A stretch of DNA of 6,239 nucleotides from positions 1 through 6,239 of the forward strand of contig SKWY01000004.1 of the NCBI GenBank assembly GCA_007128675.1, written 5' to 3'. The position numbers and the translations under genes are program-made. Positions 1 to 6,034 of the stretch are shown piece by piece. Below the pieces are notes generated by a model. The model searched no databases and was not told the DNA's origin. It saw only the letters and a program-made list of their open reading frames with translations. How positions within the stretch are numbered: position 1 is the first letter of the stretch; every line of letters starts with the position of its first letter. Origin of the DNA: Deltaproteobacteria bacterium. GTDB lineage: Bacteria > Myxococcota > Myxococcia > SLRQ01.

Positions 1-1594
1 AAGCGAGAGGCACCGCCGAATTCTTCGCGACTCCGCCTTGCAGGAATATCTTCTGACCAATTGTTCGGTTGCTTACGACTCGATTGAGATAGTTGGAGAC
101 AATGGACGTCACGATGCCCGCGGTGATGTTCTCTCTCGTCGCTCCCTGTTGTATGGCTTTGCGAATATCGGAGTTGATGAAGGCGGAGCAGTGCTCTCCG
201 AATTTGAGGGGGGAGTCTGCCTGGATTGCAATCGCACCGATCTTGGAAGGGTCCAAGATATTGAGATCGCCCTGCGCGGATTCTTCGAGAAAAGATCCGG
301 TGCCGGCCGAGCAGGCCTCGTTCATGGCGTAGTCGATGGGAACGCCGTTCTTTAGTAGAACGTATTTGGCATCCTGACCGCCGATCTCGAATATGGTGTC
401 TACATCTTTTTCGAAATGGGTAGTCCCAACCGAATGAGCAATGATCTCGTTGTAGACGCCTTGTGTCTCTAGAAATACTCCGAGTATTTCTCGTGATGAG
501 CCTGTGGTTGCCGCCAAAGATATTTGAATTTCGGATCCAGGGGCATCTTTCTCGAGCTTTTGCTGTAACGCTTTCAGGCAGCGCTTTAGGGCTCCCACGG
601 GATCACCGTGAGTGCGGCCGTAATGAGATGCGACAATCTCTTCTGTCTCGATGTCTATGAGGCAGGCCTTCGTGGTGGTGGAGCCACCGTCTACGCCCAG
701 TATGTACTCCTTGCCGTGTTCGACCTTGCCGCCCTCGACCGAGAAATAGGTGACATGGTTCTTCCAGTTCCCAAGGGCTTGAAGTCGCCCGAAGGCAACC
801 GTGTTGGAGCAGAGCATCTCATCCATGGGGGGAAGGGAGGTTCCACAATCTCGAGCTAGTAACGCGGCGCCGAAGGCCTCGAAATGCGGTGCTTCCCTGG
901 GAACGAGGAAATCGATTCGTGGATTCATTTCTCTTACGAACCGCACGATATGGCGGTTTCGCGTAACACCGCCCGTCAAAAGGACTCGGCCCTCCAGAAT
1001 GCGGGCTCTCGAGAGGAAGTCGGTTACCTTGCCGGCCATCACCTTGCTCAAGGAAAGTACGATGTCTTCTCTCGTTGCCTGCCCCTTGTTCAGCCTGTGG
1101 GTGCAATCGCTCTTCATGAACACGGAGCATCGTGTCGAGAGCGGTAGTACTCGTGCATCATCACGGGCTAGCTCCACATCGGAGAAGGTCATGTCCATTC
1201 GAGCTAGCTGCTGCCTGAAAAACTCTCCGGTGCCAGAGGCGCACTTGTTCCCCGAGAAGGTGTTCGCGATCTGTCCTCGCTCGTCAATCGTGTAAAGAAC
1301 GAGTTCTTCTCCCCCCATGCTCACGACTGCGTCCACGTTTTCTTCTAGAGAACCGAGGCCTGTCTCCACACATACGGCCTCGACGGCGTTGTTGAGGTTG
1401 AAGAGGTGGCGTCCTTCATTCCCGGTAACCAGGGCGCTGATGCCCACGGACACGGGGCTTGTCTCGAGAACCGTCTTCAAGGCCGCGGGAACGTCGCCTT
1501 CATGTTGAATGACAGTGCTCCAGGTGACGTTGCTCTCATCGAGGAGAACGGCTTTCAGGCTCGATGATCCGATGTTGAGACCTAGCGTGATCAT
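1..1594 (-). CDS. Tandem-domain acyl-CoA dehydratase/reductase activase (BadF/BcrA/HgdC ATPase family), N-terminal part; 3' end outside window
   Basis: The minus strand is open from an ATG at 1594-1592 to the window edge, giving 531 residues with no stop. Two ASKHA-fold activase domains follow each other. Domain 1 (about 1-255) has the phosphate loop NIGSSSLKA (7-15), the Fe-S cysteine motifs NKCASGTGEF (Cys118) and TRCSVF (Cys156), and LTGGVTRN (206-213). Domain 2 (about 296-531) has GVDGGSTTTKA (300-310), EIGGQDAK (403-410), NEACSAGTGSF (Cys428), EHCSAF (Cys469) and LQGGVAKN (518-525). In this family, ATP hydrolysis drives an electron from a [4Fe-4S] cluster into 2-hydroxyacyl-CoA dehydratases, benzoyl-CoA reductases or double-cubane-cluster proteins. 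Tandem-domain members are usually about 1,400 residues and continue into COG3580/HgdB-like regions, which would lie left of the window; this is inferred. Domain 1 has SMGGEE (92-97) where domain 2 has IGGQDAK. The SD is weak (GGAAA, about 5 nt upstream). The substrate cannot be told from this part. Family call is confident. Confidence 0.9.
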   Translation of the reverse strand, partial: MITLGLNIGSSSLKAVLLDESNVTWSTVIQHEGDVPAALKTVLETSPVSVGISALVTGNEGRHLFNLNNAVEAVCVETGLGSLEENVDAVVSMGGEELVLYTIDERGQIANTFSGNKCASGTGEFFRQQLARMDMTFSDVELARDDARVLPLSTRCSVFMKSDCTHRLNKGQATREDIVLSLSKVMAGKVTDFLSRARILEGRVLLTGGVTRNRHIVRFVREMNPRIDFLVPREAPHFEAFGAALLARDCGTSLPPMDEMLCSNTVAFGRLQALGNWKNHVTYFSVEGGKVEHGKEYILGVDGGSTTTKACLIDIETEEIVASHYGRTHGDPVGALKRCLKALQQKLEKDAPGSEIQISLAATTGSSREILGVFLETQGVYNEIIAHSVGTTHFEKDVDTIFEIGGQDAKYVLLKNGVPIDYAMNEACSAGTGSFLEESAQGDLNILDPSKIGAIAIQADSPLKFGEHCSAFINSDIRKAIQQGATRENITAGIVTSIVSNYLNRVVSNRTIGQKIFLQGGVAKNSAVPLA

Positions 1595-1643
1595 TGATTT
1601 TCCGTTTGGAGAGCAAAGAGCGAAGCTCCATGTAGGGGAGTCA

Positions 1644-1690
1644 TTCGGCCATGCGCACAATCCTGCGTGGCAGGCCGAAGCCATATTCGG
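1644..1690. repeat. Nested, alternative inverted repeats (possible operator or attenuator)
   Basis: TTCGGCC (1644-1650) pairs perfectly with GGCCGAA (1673-1679). Inside the loop, CGCA (1654-1657) pairs with TGCG (1664-1667). The right arm can instead pair downstream, with CCGAA (1675-1679) matching TTCGG (1686-1690) across a 6-nt loop. The two folds are mutually exclusive because they share 1675-1679. The cluster lies in the divergent regulatory region, about 150 bases before the flavoprotein start and 50 bases before the activase start. It could be an operator dyad or a leader hairpin. The pairing is read directly from the sequence; function is a guess. Confidence 0.4.
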
Positions 1691-1822
1691 GGGGAAGCAA
1701 GCGAATGGTACCGATCGACTATTTCAGCTTGCGCGTCAACGCCTACCGGCATACATCCTAGCGCTTGGAGGCTGCATTCCCGATTTGAGTGGCATGGGCT
1801 GGCTTCTGCTCTCGTTCGAACG

Positions 1823-1830
1823 CAAGGAGA
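1823..1830 (+). promoter_or_regulatory. Ribosome binding site that fixes the flavoprotein start
   Basis: CAAGGAGA contains a near-consensus AAGGAG Shine-Dalgarno core, with ten bases between it and the ATG at 1841. This supports 1841 over the upstream in-frame ATG at 1667. The protein from 1841 begins directly with the FAD-binding strand (MRKVDIAVVGAGTAG). Confidence 0.75.
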
Positions 1831-1840
1831 AGATTCATTC

Positions 1841-3211
1841 ATGCGCAAGGTAGACATCGCCGTTGTAGGTGCCGGCACTGCGGGGCTGGTAGCCGCTCGA
1901 GAGGCGCTCAAGCGAGGACGAGAGGTCCTGCTGGTGGAGCAGGGTCCAGGCGGAACCACTTGTGCCAGGGTTGGGTGCATGCCGAGCAAGCTATTGATTG
2001 CCGCGGCCGAGCATGCTCACGCGGTCCGTGCTGCTTCGTCCTTTGGTATCAACGTAGAAGGCAGAGTGGATGGCGAGGCCGTCATGTCGCGTGTGCGACA
2101 TGAGCGTGACCGTTTTGTTGATTTCGTCATGCAGGATATCGCAAGGATGCCGGAGGGCACTTACCTTCGAGGACGAGCGCGCTTTACTCGCGATATGGTG
2201 CTCGAGGTCGATGGTGAACAGATAGAGGCCGATCGAGTCGTTCTGGCTGTTGGCAGCCGCCCGATCGTGCCGCCGCCCCTTGCCGCGGCGAAGGACAGGT
2301 TGATACACAACGACGAGCTATTCGAATTAGAGAGCCTTCCCGAGTCCATTGCCGTGTTTGGTCCCGGGATCATCGGGCTCGAGCTGGGACAGTCGCTTTC
2401 TCGCCTCGGTGTTCGCACTCGAGTATTGGGGGTCTCGGGAAATGTTGGCCCTCTTACCGACCCAGAACTCAAAGCCGAGACTGCCCGTCTCTTCTCGGGC
2501 GAGCTGCCACTGAACGCAGCCGCCGATGATCTGCATGCGAAAAGTATAGACGGTAAAGTGGAGGTTCACTGGCGTGAAGAAGGCAACCCTCGAACCGAGG
2601 ACTTCCAGTATGCACTCGTGGCTACCGGGCGAAGGAGCAATGTTGATCTATTGGATCTGGATAAGACCTCATTGTCTCGCGGGCCAAAAGGAGATCTGCT
2701 GCTCGATGCCAATACCCTGCAGGTGGGTTCGTCTCCCGTGTTCGTAGCGGGAGATGCTACTAACATTCGGCCGGTGCTTCATGAGGCTTCCGACGAGGGC
2801 TGGATAGCGGGCACAAACGCGGTCCTGTATCCCAACGTTGTGCCGGCACCCCGGAAGAGTCCTCTGTCGATCGTGTTCACCGAGCCGAACATGATCATGG
2901 TGGGTACTCCATACCTCGAGTTGGATTCGGGCTCCTTCGTGACAGGGCGCGTCTCCTTCGAAAACCAAGGCCGCAGCAGGATGATGGGTATCAATGCTGG
3001 CGCGCTCCATGTCTATGTCCATCGTGAAGGTGGACGATTCTTGGGGGCCGAAGGAATTGGGCCGAGACTCGAGCATATAGCCCATCTTCTTGCATGGAGT
3101 CATCAGCAGGAGCTCACCCTGGACGAAATGCTTGTTATGCCGTTCTATCACCCAGTCATCGAGGAGGGACTGCGCACGGCGCTTCGGGATGCGAAGCGTC
3201 AACTTCGCTGA
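1841..3211 (+). CDS. Dihydrolipoyl dehydrogenase-like FAD/NAD(P) disulfide oxidoreductase
   Basis: This 456-residue protein is a complete class I flavoprotein disulfide reductase, close to the usual length of about 470. Such enzymes pass electrons from NAD(P)H through FAD to a redox-active cysteine pair and then to a disulfide substrate in the cytoplasm. Visible motifs in order are the FAD fold VGAGTAG (9-15), the active-site disulfide TTCARVGCMPSK (Cys41, Cys46), the nucleotide fold FGPGIIGLELG (173-183), the second FAD motif FVAGDA (301-306), and the C-terminal catalytic dyad HPVIEE (His437, Glu442). The GTTCARVGCMPSK form and the stretch VGPLTDP (202-208) mark the Lpd-like subfamily rather than the classic Lpd (GGTCLNVGC) of 2-oxoacid dehydrogenases. 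No E2 or lipoyl-protein gene is in view. After the second beta strand (VRTRVLGVSG) there is no clear acidic residue of the NAD-specific type, so the cofactor is uncertain. It lies 176 bases before, and probably co-transcribed with, the peroxiredoxin gene. Its physiological disulfide is unknown; glutathione or a lipoyl/thioredoxin-like partner are options. Confidence 0.9.
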   Translation: MRKVDIAVVGAGTAGLVAAREALKRGREVLLVEQGPGGTTCARVGCMPSKLLIAAAEHAHAVRAASSFGINVEGRVDGEAVMSRVRHERDRFVDFVMQDIARMPEGTYLRGRARFTRDMVLEVDGEQIEADRVVLAVGSRPIVPPPLAAAKDRLIHNDELFELESLPESIAVFGPGIIGLELGQSLSRLGVRTRVLGVSGNVGPLTDPELKAETARLFSGELPLNAAADDLHAKSIDGKVEVHWREEGNPRTEDFQYALVATGRRSNVDLLDLDKTSLSRGPKGDLLLDANTLQVGSSPVFVAGDATNIRPVLHEASDEGWIAGTNAVLYPNVVPAPRKSPLSIVFTEPNMIMVGTPYLELDSGSFVTGRVSFENQGRSRMMGINAGALHVYVHREGGRFLGAEGIGPRLEHIAHLLAWSHQQELTLDEMLVMPFYHPVIEEGLRTALRDAKRQLR

Positions 3212-3387
3212 AGGAGATGCTGCAGGCTCGAGGATGCCTAGACTTGGTTATTGAGGTCGACCGGACGGACAAGGTGCCGCCGGAACGCGGGCAATGAGAT
3301 AGCAGTCATTCGAACACGGATAGGTCAGTCGCCACGACAGGTGTCCCGCGAAATGCGGATTGTATTCACATAGACTATGAGGAAGCC
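3212..3387 (+). other. Intergenic spacer between flavoprotein and hybrid peroxiredoxin genes
   Basis: The 176-base spacer holds no credible gene and no clear intrinsic terminator, so read-through from the flavoprotein gene is plausible. ATAG occurs at 3299-3302, 3320-3323 and 3370-3373, the first two 21 bases apart, but the CTAT half-sites of an OxyR-type operator are missing. An independent promoter could not be recognised. Confidence 0.4.
3379..3385 (+). promoter_or_regulatory. Ribosome binding site of the hybrid peroxiredoxin
   Basis: GAGGAAG lies just before the ATG at 3388, with the GAGGA core about four bases from it. This is a slightly tight but usable Shine-Dalgarno spacing. It supports the chosen start, which also matches the usual N-terminus of hybrid Prx5 proteins. 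Confidence 0.6.
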
Positions 3388-4122
3388 ATGAAGACAAAGG
3401 ATCCACAAGGAAATCGTGTGCCAGATCTCGAGCTGAAGCTCGTTCGAGACGGGAGAATCGAGGAGTTATCTACCGTCGAGATCTTTTCAAAACGCACCGT
3501 TATCGTGTTCGGTCTTCCTGGGGCCTTTACCCCGACTTGCTCGAATGCTCATGTCCCCCGTTTCAATGAGCTTGCCAGTACTTTCAAGAAGCACGGTGTG
3601 GACGAAATACTGTGTGTCTCCGTGAATGATGTATTCGTAATGTCGGCTTGGAAGCGGGAGCAGGAAGCCGATAAGCTGACCTTTGTTGCTGACGGCAACG
3701 GGGACTTTTCAAGAGGTCTCGGTTTCTTGGTAGACAGGTCGGATGTTGGGTTCGGTGAGCGTAGTTGGCGCTACAGCATGCTCGTTCGAGATGGTGTGGT
3801 GGAGAAGACATTCATAGAACCCGATGTGCCGGGAGATCCCTTTGAAGTGAGCGATGCCGATACCATGCTTCATCATATCGCTCCCGAAGCAAAGCTGCCG
3901 CACGATGTTCTCCTTTTGACACGGCCCGGCTGCCGTCATTGTGAAAGGGCTCGTTTGGCTTTGCAAGAAGCCGGCGTGGAATGGGAAGAGGTGCCCGCGA
4001 ATCTTAGGGTGTTGCGAGCCGTTTCGAGCACCCCCACCACCCCTCGGGTCTTCGTAGATGGAAGTCTCCTCGGAGGGGCTGATGATCTCATTGATTGGCT
4101 CGGCTTGGAATCGGCCGAATGA
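3388..4122 (+). CDS. Hybrid peroxiredoxin-5/glutaredoxin (glutathione-dependent peroxidase)
   Basis: The 244-residue protein joins a Prx5-type peroxiredoxin (about 1-168) to a glutaredoxin (about 172-244), like the Haemophilus influenzae hybrid Prx5 (PGdx), and has full family length. The peroxidatic cysteine is Cys51 in LPGAFTPTCSNAH, with the Thr48-Pro-Thr-Cys signature intact. Further family blocks are SVNDVFVMSAWK (78-89), DGNGDFSRGLGFLVD (102-116), RSWRYSMLVRDGVVEK (125-140) and DPFEVSDADTML (150-161). The glutaredoxin has an RPGCRHC active site (Cys182, Cys185), the cis-proline motif TTPRVFVDG (Pro219) and the glutathione-site motif GGADDL (229-234). In the family, peroxide oxidises the Prx cysteine and the fused glutaredoxin recycles it with glutathione in the cytoplasm. 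CRHC replaces the usual CPFC/CPYC, and TTPR the usual TVPQ. The upstream disulfide reductase suggests one redox unit, and induction by peroxide is likely but no OxyR site was found. The identity call is very secure. Confidence 0.95.
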   Translation: MKTKDPQGNRVPDLELKLVRDGRIEELSTVEIFSKRTVIVFGLPGAFTPTCSNAHVPRFNELASTFKKHGVDEILCVSVNDVFVMSAWKREQEADKLTFVADGNGDFSRGLGFLVDRSDVGFGERSWRYSMLVRDGVVEKTFIEPDVPGDPFEVSDADTMLHHIAPEAKLPHDVLLLTRPGCRHCERARLALQEAGVEWEEVPANLRVLRAVSSTPTTPRVFVDGSLLGGADDLIDWLGLESAE

Positions 4123-4197
4123 CCCACTGACATTCTGGAACGTTATCAAGGGCACCCCGCCGACTACGGTCTAGGCACGAGCCTGCTAGGCGAGTAT

Positions 4198-4221
4198 CCG
4201 AGTGAAGAATGCTTCACCCGG
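4198..4221. terminator. Stem-loop between convergent genes, probable (bidirectional) terminator
   Basis: CCG-A-GTGAAG (4198-4207) pairs with CTTCAC-C-CGG (4212-4221) around an AATG tetraloop: a ten-position stem with one A-C mismatch. It sits 75 bases after the peroxiredoxin stop and 44 bases past the kinase stop on the other strand. There is no strong T-run after it; the plus side reads TCACTTTGT. It may therefore be a weak terminator or simply a 3'-end-stabilising hairpin. A T5 run at 4257-4261 has no good stem before it. Confidence 0.45.
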
Positions 4222-4265
4222 TCACTTTGTAGAGTTCGCCTCGTCGTTCGTACTCGTTTTTGCGG

Positions 4266-5945
4266 CTAGACGTTTGGAGTCTGCTCGGTCGTCGGGGGAG
4301 TCAGGGGTATATTCAGAACGAAGGTGGTGCCCTTGGCTGTCTCGGTGTCCACGGTTAGTGTTCCGCCGAGAAGCCTTGCGAAGCCCAGGCTGATGACTAG
4401 CCCGAGGCCGGAGCGTCTAGGAGATAAATGCTTGGCACTCGGCTCTAGAATACGGTTCACGATATCGGGCTGGATCCCTGGGCCTGTGTCCGCGATCGAG
4501 ATGGCGACTCGGTTGGCTGAAAGAGCTTTGGCTCCAATTGTTATCTCGCCCTCTTTTGTGACCCGAATGGCATTGGAGAGAAGGTTGTCGAGTATTCGCG
4601 TCAACTTGTCTTCGTCGGTGACGATATCTCGCACTTCATCGGAGATGTCTGCTCGAAGCGCTACCTTTCGGCCCCCAAGAAGAGGGGCAGATGACTCTAG
4701 TAGCTCTTCTATTAGCTTTTTGACGTTCACCTTCCGTGGCTCCAATTCGAGCTCGCTATGCTCCATCTTTTCAAGATCCAGGATGTTGCTGGCCAAATCG
4801 GTCACCCGCTTGCCGTTTCGCATGATGAGGCGAAAATGGCTGACCAAGGAAGGTTGTGAGGCCTCCAGGGCCTCTCTTTCTCCGAGAAAGGCGGAGGCCA
4901 TGATGGCCGAGGTGGGTGATCTAAGGTCGTGGGATAGTTGAGCCACCAGCTCGGATCGGCGCTGTTCCGCTTCGTTCAGCGCGTGCCTGCTCCTTCGAAG
5001 CTCCGTGATGGTTTCCTCCATTCGTTTCGCCATGAGGTTGACATTGGCATTCAAGAAACCGAGGTCTCCTCCAGAGGCTACGGTTGCGCGAGCCGAGAGG
5101 TCCCCGGCGGCGAGTCGCGTGAGCGTGGACATACAATCCTCGATGAGTCGTGATGCGATGCTGGTGGCACTGACCGCAAGCACCGTTCCAAAAGCCAATG
5201 TAACCAGGCCGATAATGATGAGCTGTCCGACCAACGAGGGCACGTCCAAATCGGTGGCGAATGGGAAAAGGGTGCTCATCTCGCGATGGACAAGAGAGCC
5301 CACCAGCGCGCCCGACATCACCACCAATGCCATCATGCTCATGAAGACTCTAGACTTGTAGCCGATGAACCGAGGAACTCTAGCAACAAGAGCCGGCTGG
5401 TCCACTGGTGGAAAACGCTTTCGCAGGGGGCTCAATGCAACCTCGACCATGGAGTAGGAGATCAAGACGAAGGCTATGGCCGCAATCTGGCCGCCGATGA
5501 TTATGGCCACTTGAAACCGGCCTGGGGCAATCTCGAAGAAGTAGAGGAAGGATGCCAGAAGAAAGAGAACGATTACGATCTCCGAGTAGACCAGGCCGGA
5601 AATGGCAAAGCGACCAGGGAATGAAAGCACTGTGCGCAGATCCTCTTTTGCTCCCTCATTCCAGTCGTCAAGGTTAGGGGTCGTTCCCAGTAATGTCATT
5701 CGATGAAGAATCGAGCGCAGGGACAAGCGCTGCGAAACCGTGACGAGGATGAGCAGGCTTACGAAGACAAGGAGGAGCGTGGGGATCTGGTGCGGCAGCA
5801 GATCTACATGCAGGTAGATATAGTAGAAGCCGATCGATGCGGCTATCCAACCGGTAGCTATGCCGAGCCATAGCACCAAATAGGAGTAGGCCGAGGGTCT
5901 TACGGCGAACACGCGCTGGAAGGCGCTCTCCACATAGCTACTCAT
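4266..5945 (-). CDS. Six-transmembrane HAMP sensor histidine kinase
   Basis: The 559-residue protein is a membrane histidine kinase. About six hydrophobic helices are visible (roughly 20-44, 53-72, 113-137, 144-169, 199-220, 237-263), joined by short loops, so no sizeable periplasmic sensor domain exists. A HAMP linker follows (about 264-316), with AAGDLSARA and GGDLGFLNANVNLMAKRM. The dimerisation and phosphoacceptor domain has the H-box AQLSHDLRSPTSAI (His339). The ATPase domain has the N-box DNLLSNAI (453-460), G1 DTGPGI (486-491) and G2 SGLGLVIS (512-519). The F-box is degenerate: ILEPSA (499-504) stands where IFEPF is usual. It autophosphorylates on His339 and should pass phosphate to a response regulator, but none lies in the window, so its output and signal are unknown. 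The short C-terminal tail is Pro/Thr-rich. The start at 5945 is supported by the hydrophobic N-terminus; the upstream SD is weak. It is convergent with the peroxiredoxin gene and 89 bases downstream of a same-strand MYXO-CTERM gene. Confidence 0.92.
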   Translation of the reverse strand: MSSYVESAFQRVFAVRPSAYSYLVLWLGIATGWIAASIGFYYIYLHVDLLPHQIPTLLLVFVSLLILVTVSQRLSLRSILHRMTLLGTTPNLDDWNEGAKEDLRTVLSFPGRFAISGLVYSEIVIVLFLLASFLYFFEIAPGRFQVAIIIGGQIAAIAFVLISYSMVEVALSPLRKRFPPVDQPALVARVPRFIGYKSRVFMSMMALVVMSGALVGSLVHREMSTLFPFATDLDVPSLVGQLIIIGLVTLAFGTVLAVSATSIASRLIEDCMSTLTRLAAGDLSARATVASGGDLGFLNANVNLMAKRMEETITELRRSRHALNEAEQRRSELVAQLSHDLRSPTSAIMASAFLGEREALEASQPSLVSHFRLIMRNGKRVTDLASNILDLEKMEHSELELEPRKVNVKKLIEELLESSAPLLGGRKVALRADISDEVRDIVTDEDKLTRILDNLLSNAIRVTKEGEITIGAKALSANRVAISIADTGPGIQPDIVNRILEPSAKHLSPRRSGLGLVISLGFARLLGGTLTVDTETAKGTTFVLNIPLTPPTTEQTPNV

Positions 5946-6034
5946 GATCGCCAGCTTCTACCTAATCAGGAGTTTCTGGCATGGCAACAGCCCGGTGCCA
6001 ACGTGGTTTCGAGCGCCAGGGTTTGGCCCAGGGA

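Larger units (their letters stand above)
1595..1840. promoter_or_regulatory. Divergent intergenic region between the activase and the flavoprotein reductase
   Basis: These 246 bases separate the 5' ends of two divergently transcribed genes, so they should hold both promoters. No convincing sigma-70 boxes could be fixed by eye for either direction. The reading frame of the plus-strand flavoprotein stays open back to an ATG at 1667, but the extra 58 residues resemble no N-terminus of that family, so the stretch is treated as non-coding. Its main visible structure is the inverted-repeat cluster at 1644-1690. Confidence 0.5.

Noticed and set aside
801..1295. A 164-codon plus-strand open frame, with several smaller ones at 38-859
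   Set aside because: They lie antisense inside the activase gene, whose minus-strand frame shows two full sets of family motifs. The plus-strand products have no recognisable motif and the composition of an antisense shadow.
1729..1758. Sigma-70-like promoter TTGCGC...TACATC before the flavoprotein gene
   Set aside because: Only about half of each hexamer matches consensus and spacing is 18 bases; such matches are expected by chance.
1667..1840. N-terminal extension of the flavoprotein from the ATG at 1667
   Set aside because: The 58 extra residues do not resemble the family N-terminus, and a good Shine-Dalgarno sequence plus an immediate FAD-binding fold support 1841.
3304..3312. AGTCATTCG shared with 1639-1647, as a common regulatory box of the two redox genes
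   Set aside because: A single 9-base match between two regions of roughly 200 bases is not unlikely by chance, and no second copy or symmetry supports it.
3299..3378. OxyR-like site from repeated ATAG elements and ATAGACTAT before the peroxiredoxin gene
   Set aside because: The first two ATAG copies are 21 rather than 22 bases apart and neither has the matching CTAT half; ATAG at 3370 has CTAT too close (one base).
3709..4155. A 148-codon minus-strand open frame over the peroxiredoxin gene
   Set aside because: It is antisense to a protein with clear Prx5 and glutaredoxin motifs and has no recognisable features of its own.
4324..4941. A 205-codon plus-strand open frame, and others to 5624, inside the kinase region
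   Set aside because: They are Ser/Arg-rich antisense shadows of the kinase, whose H, N and G boxes are on the minus strand.
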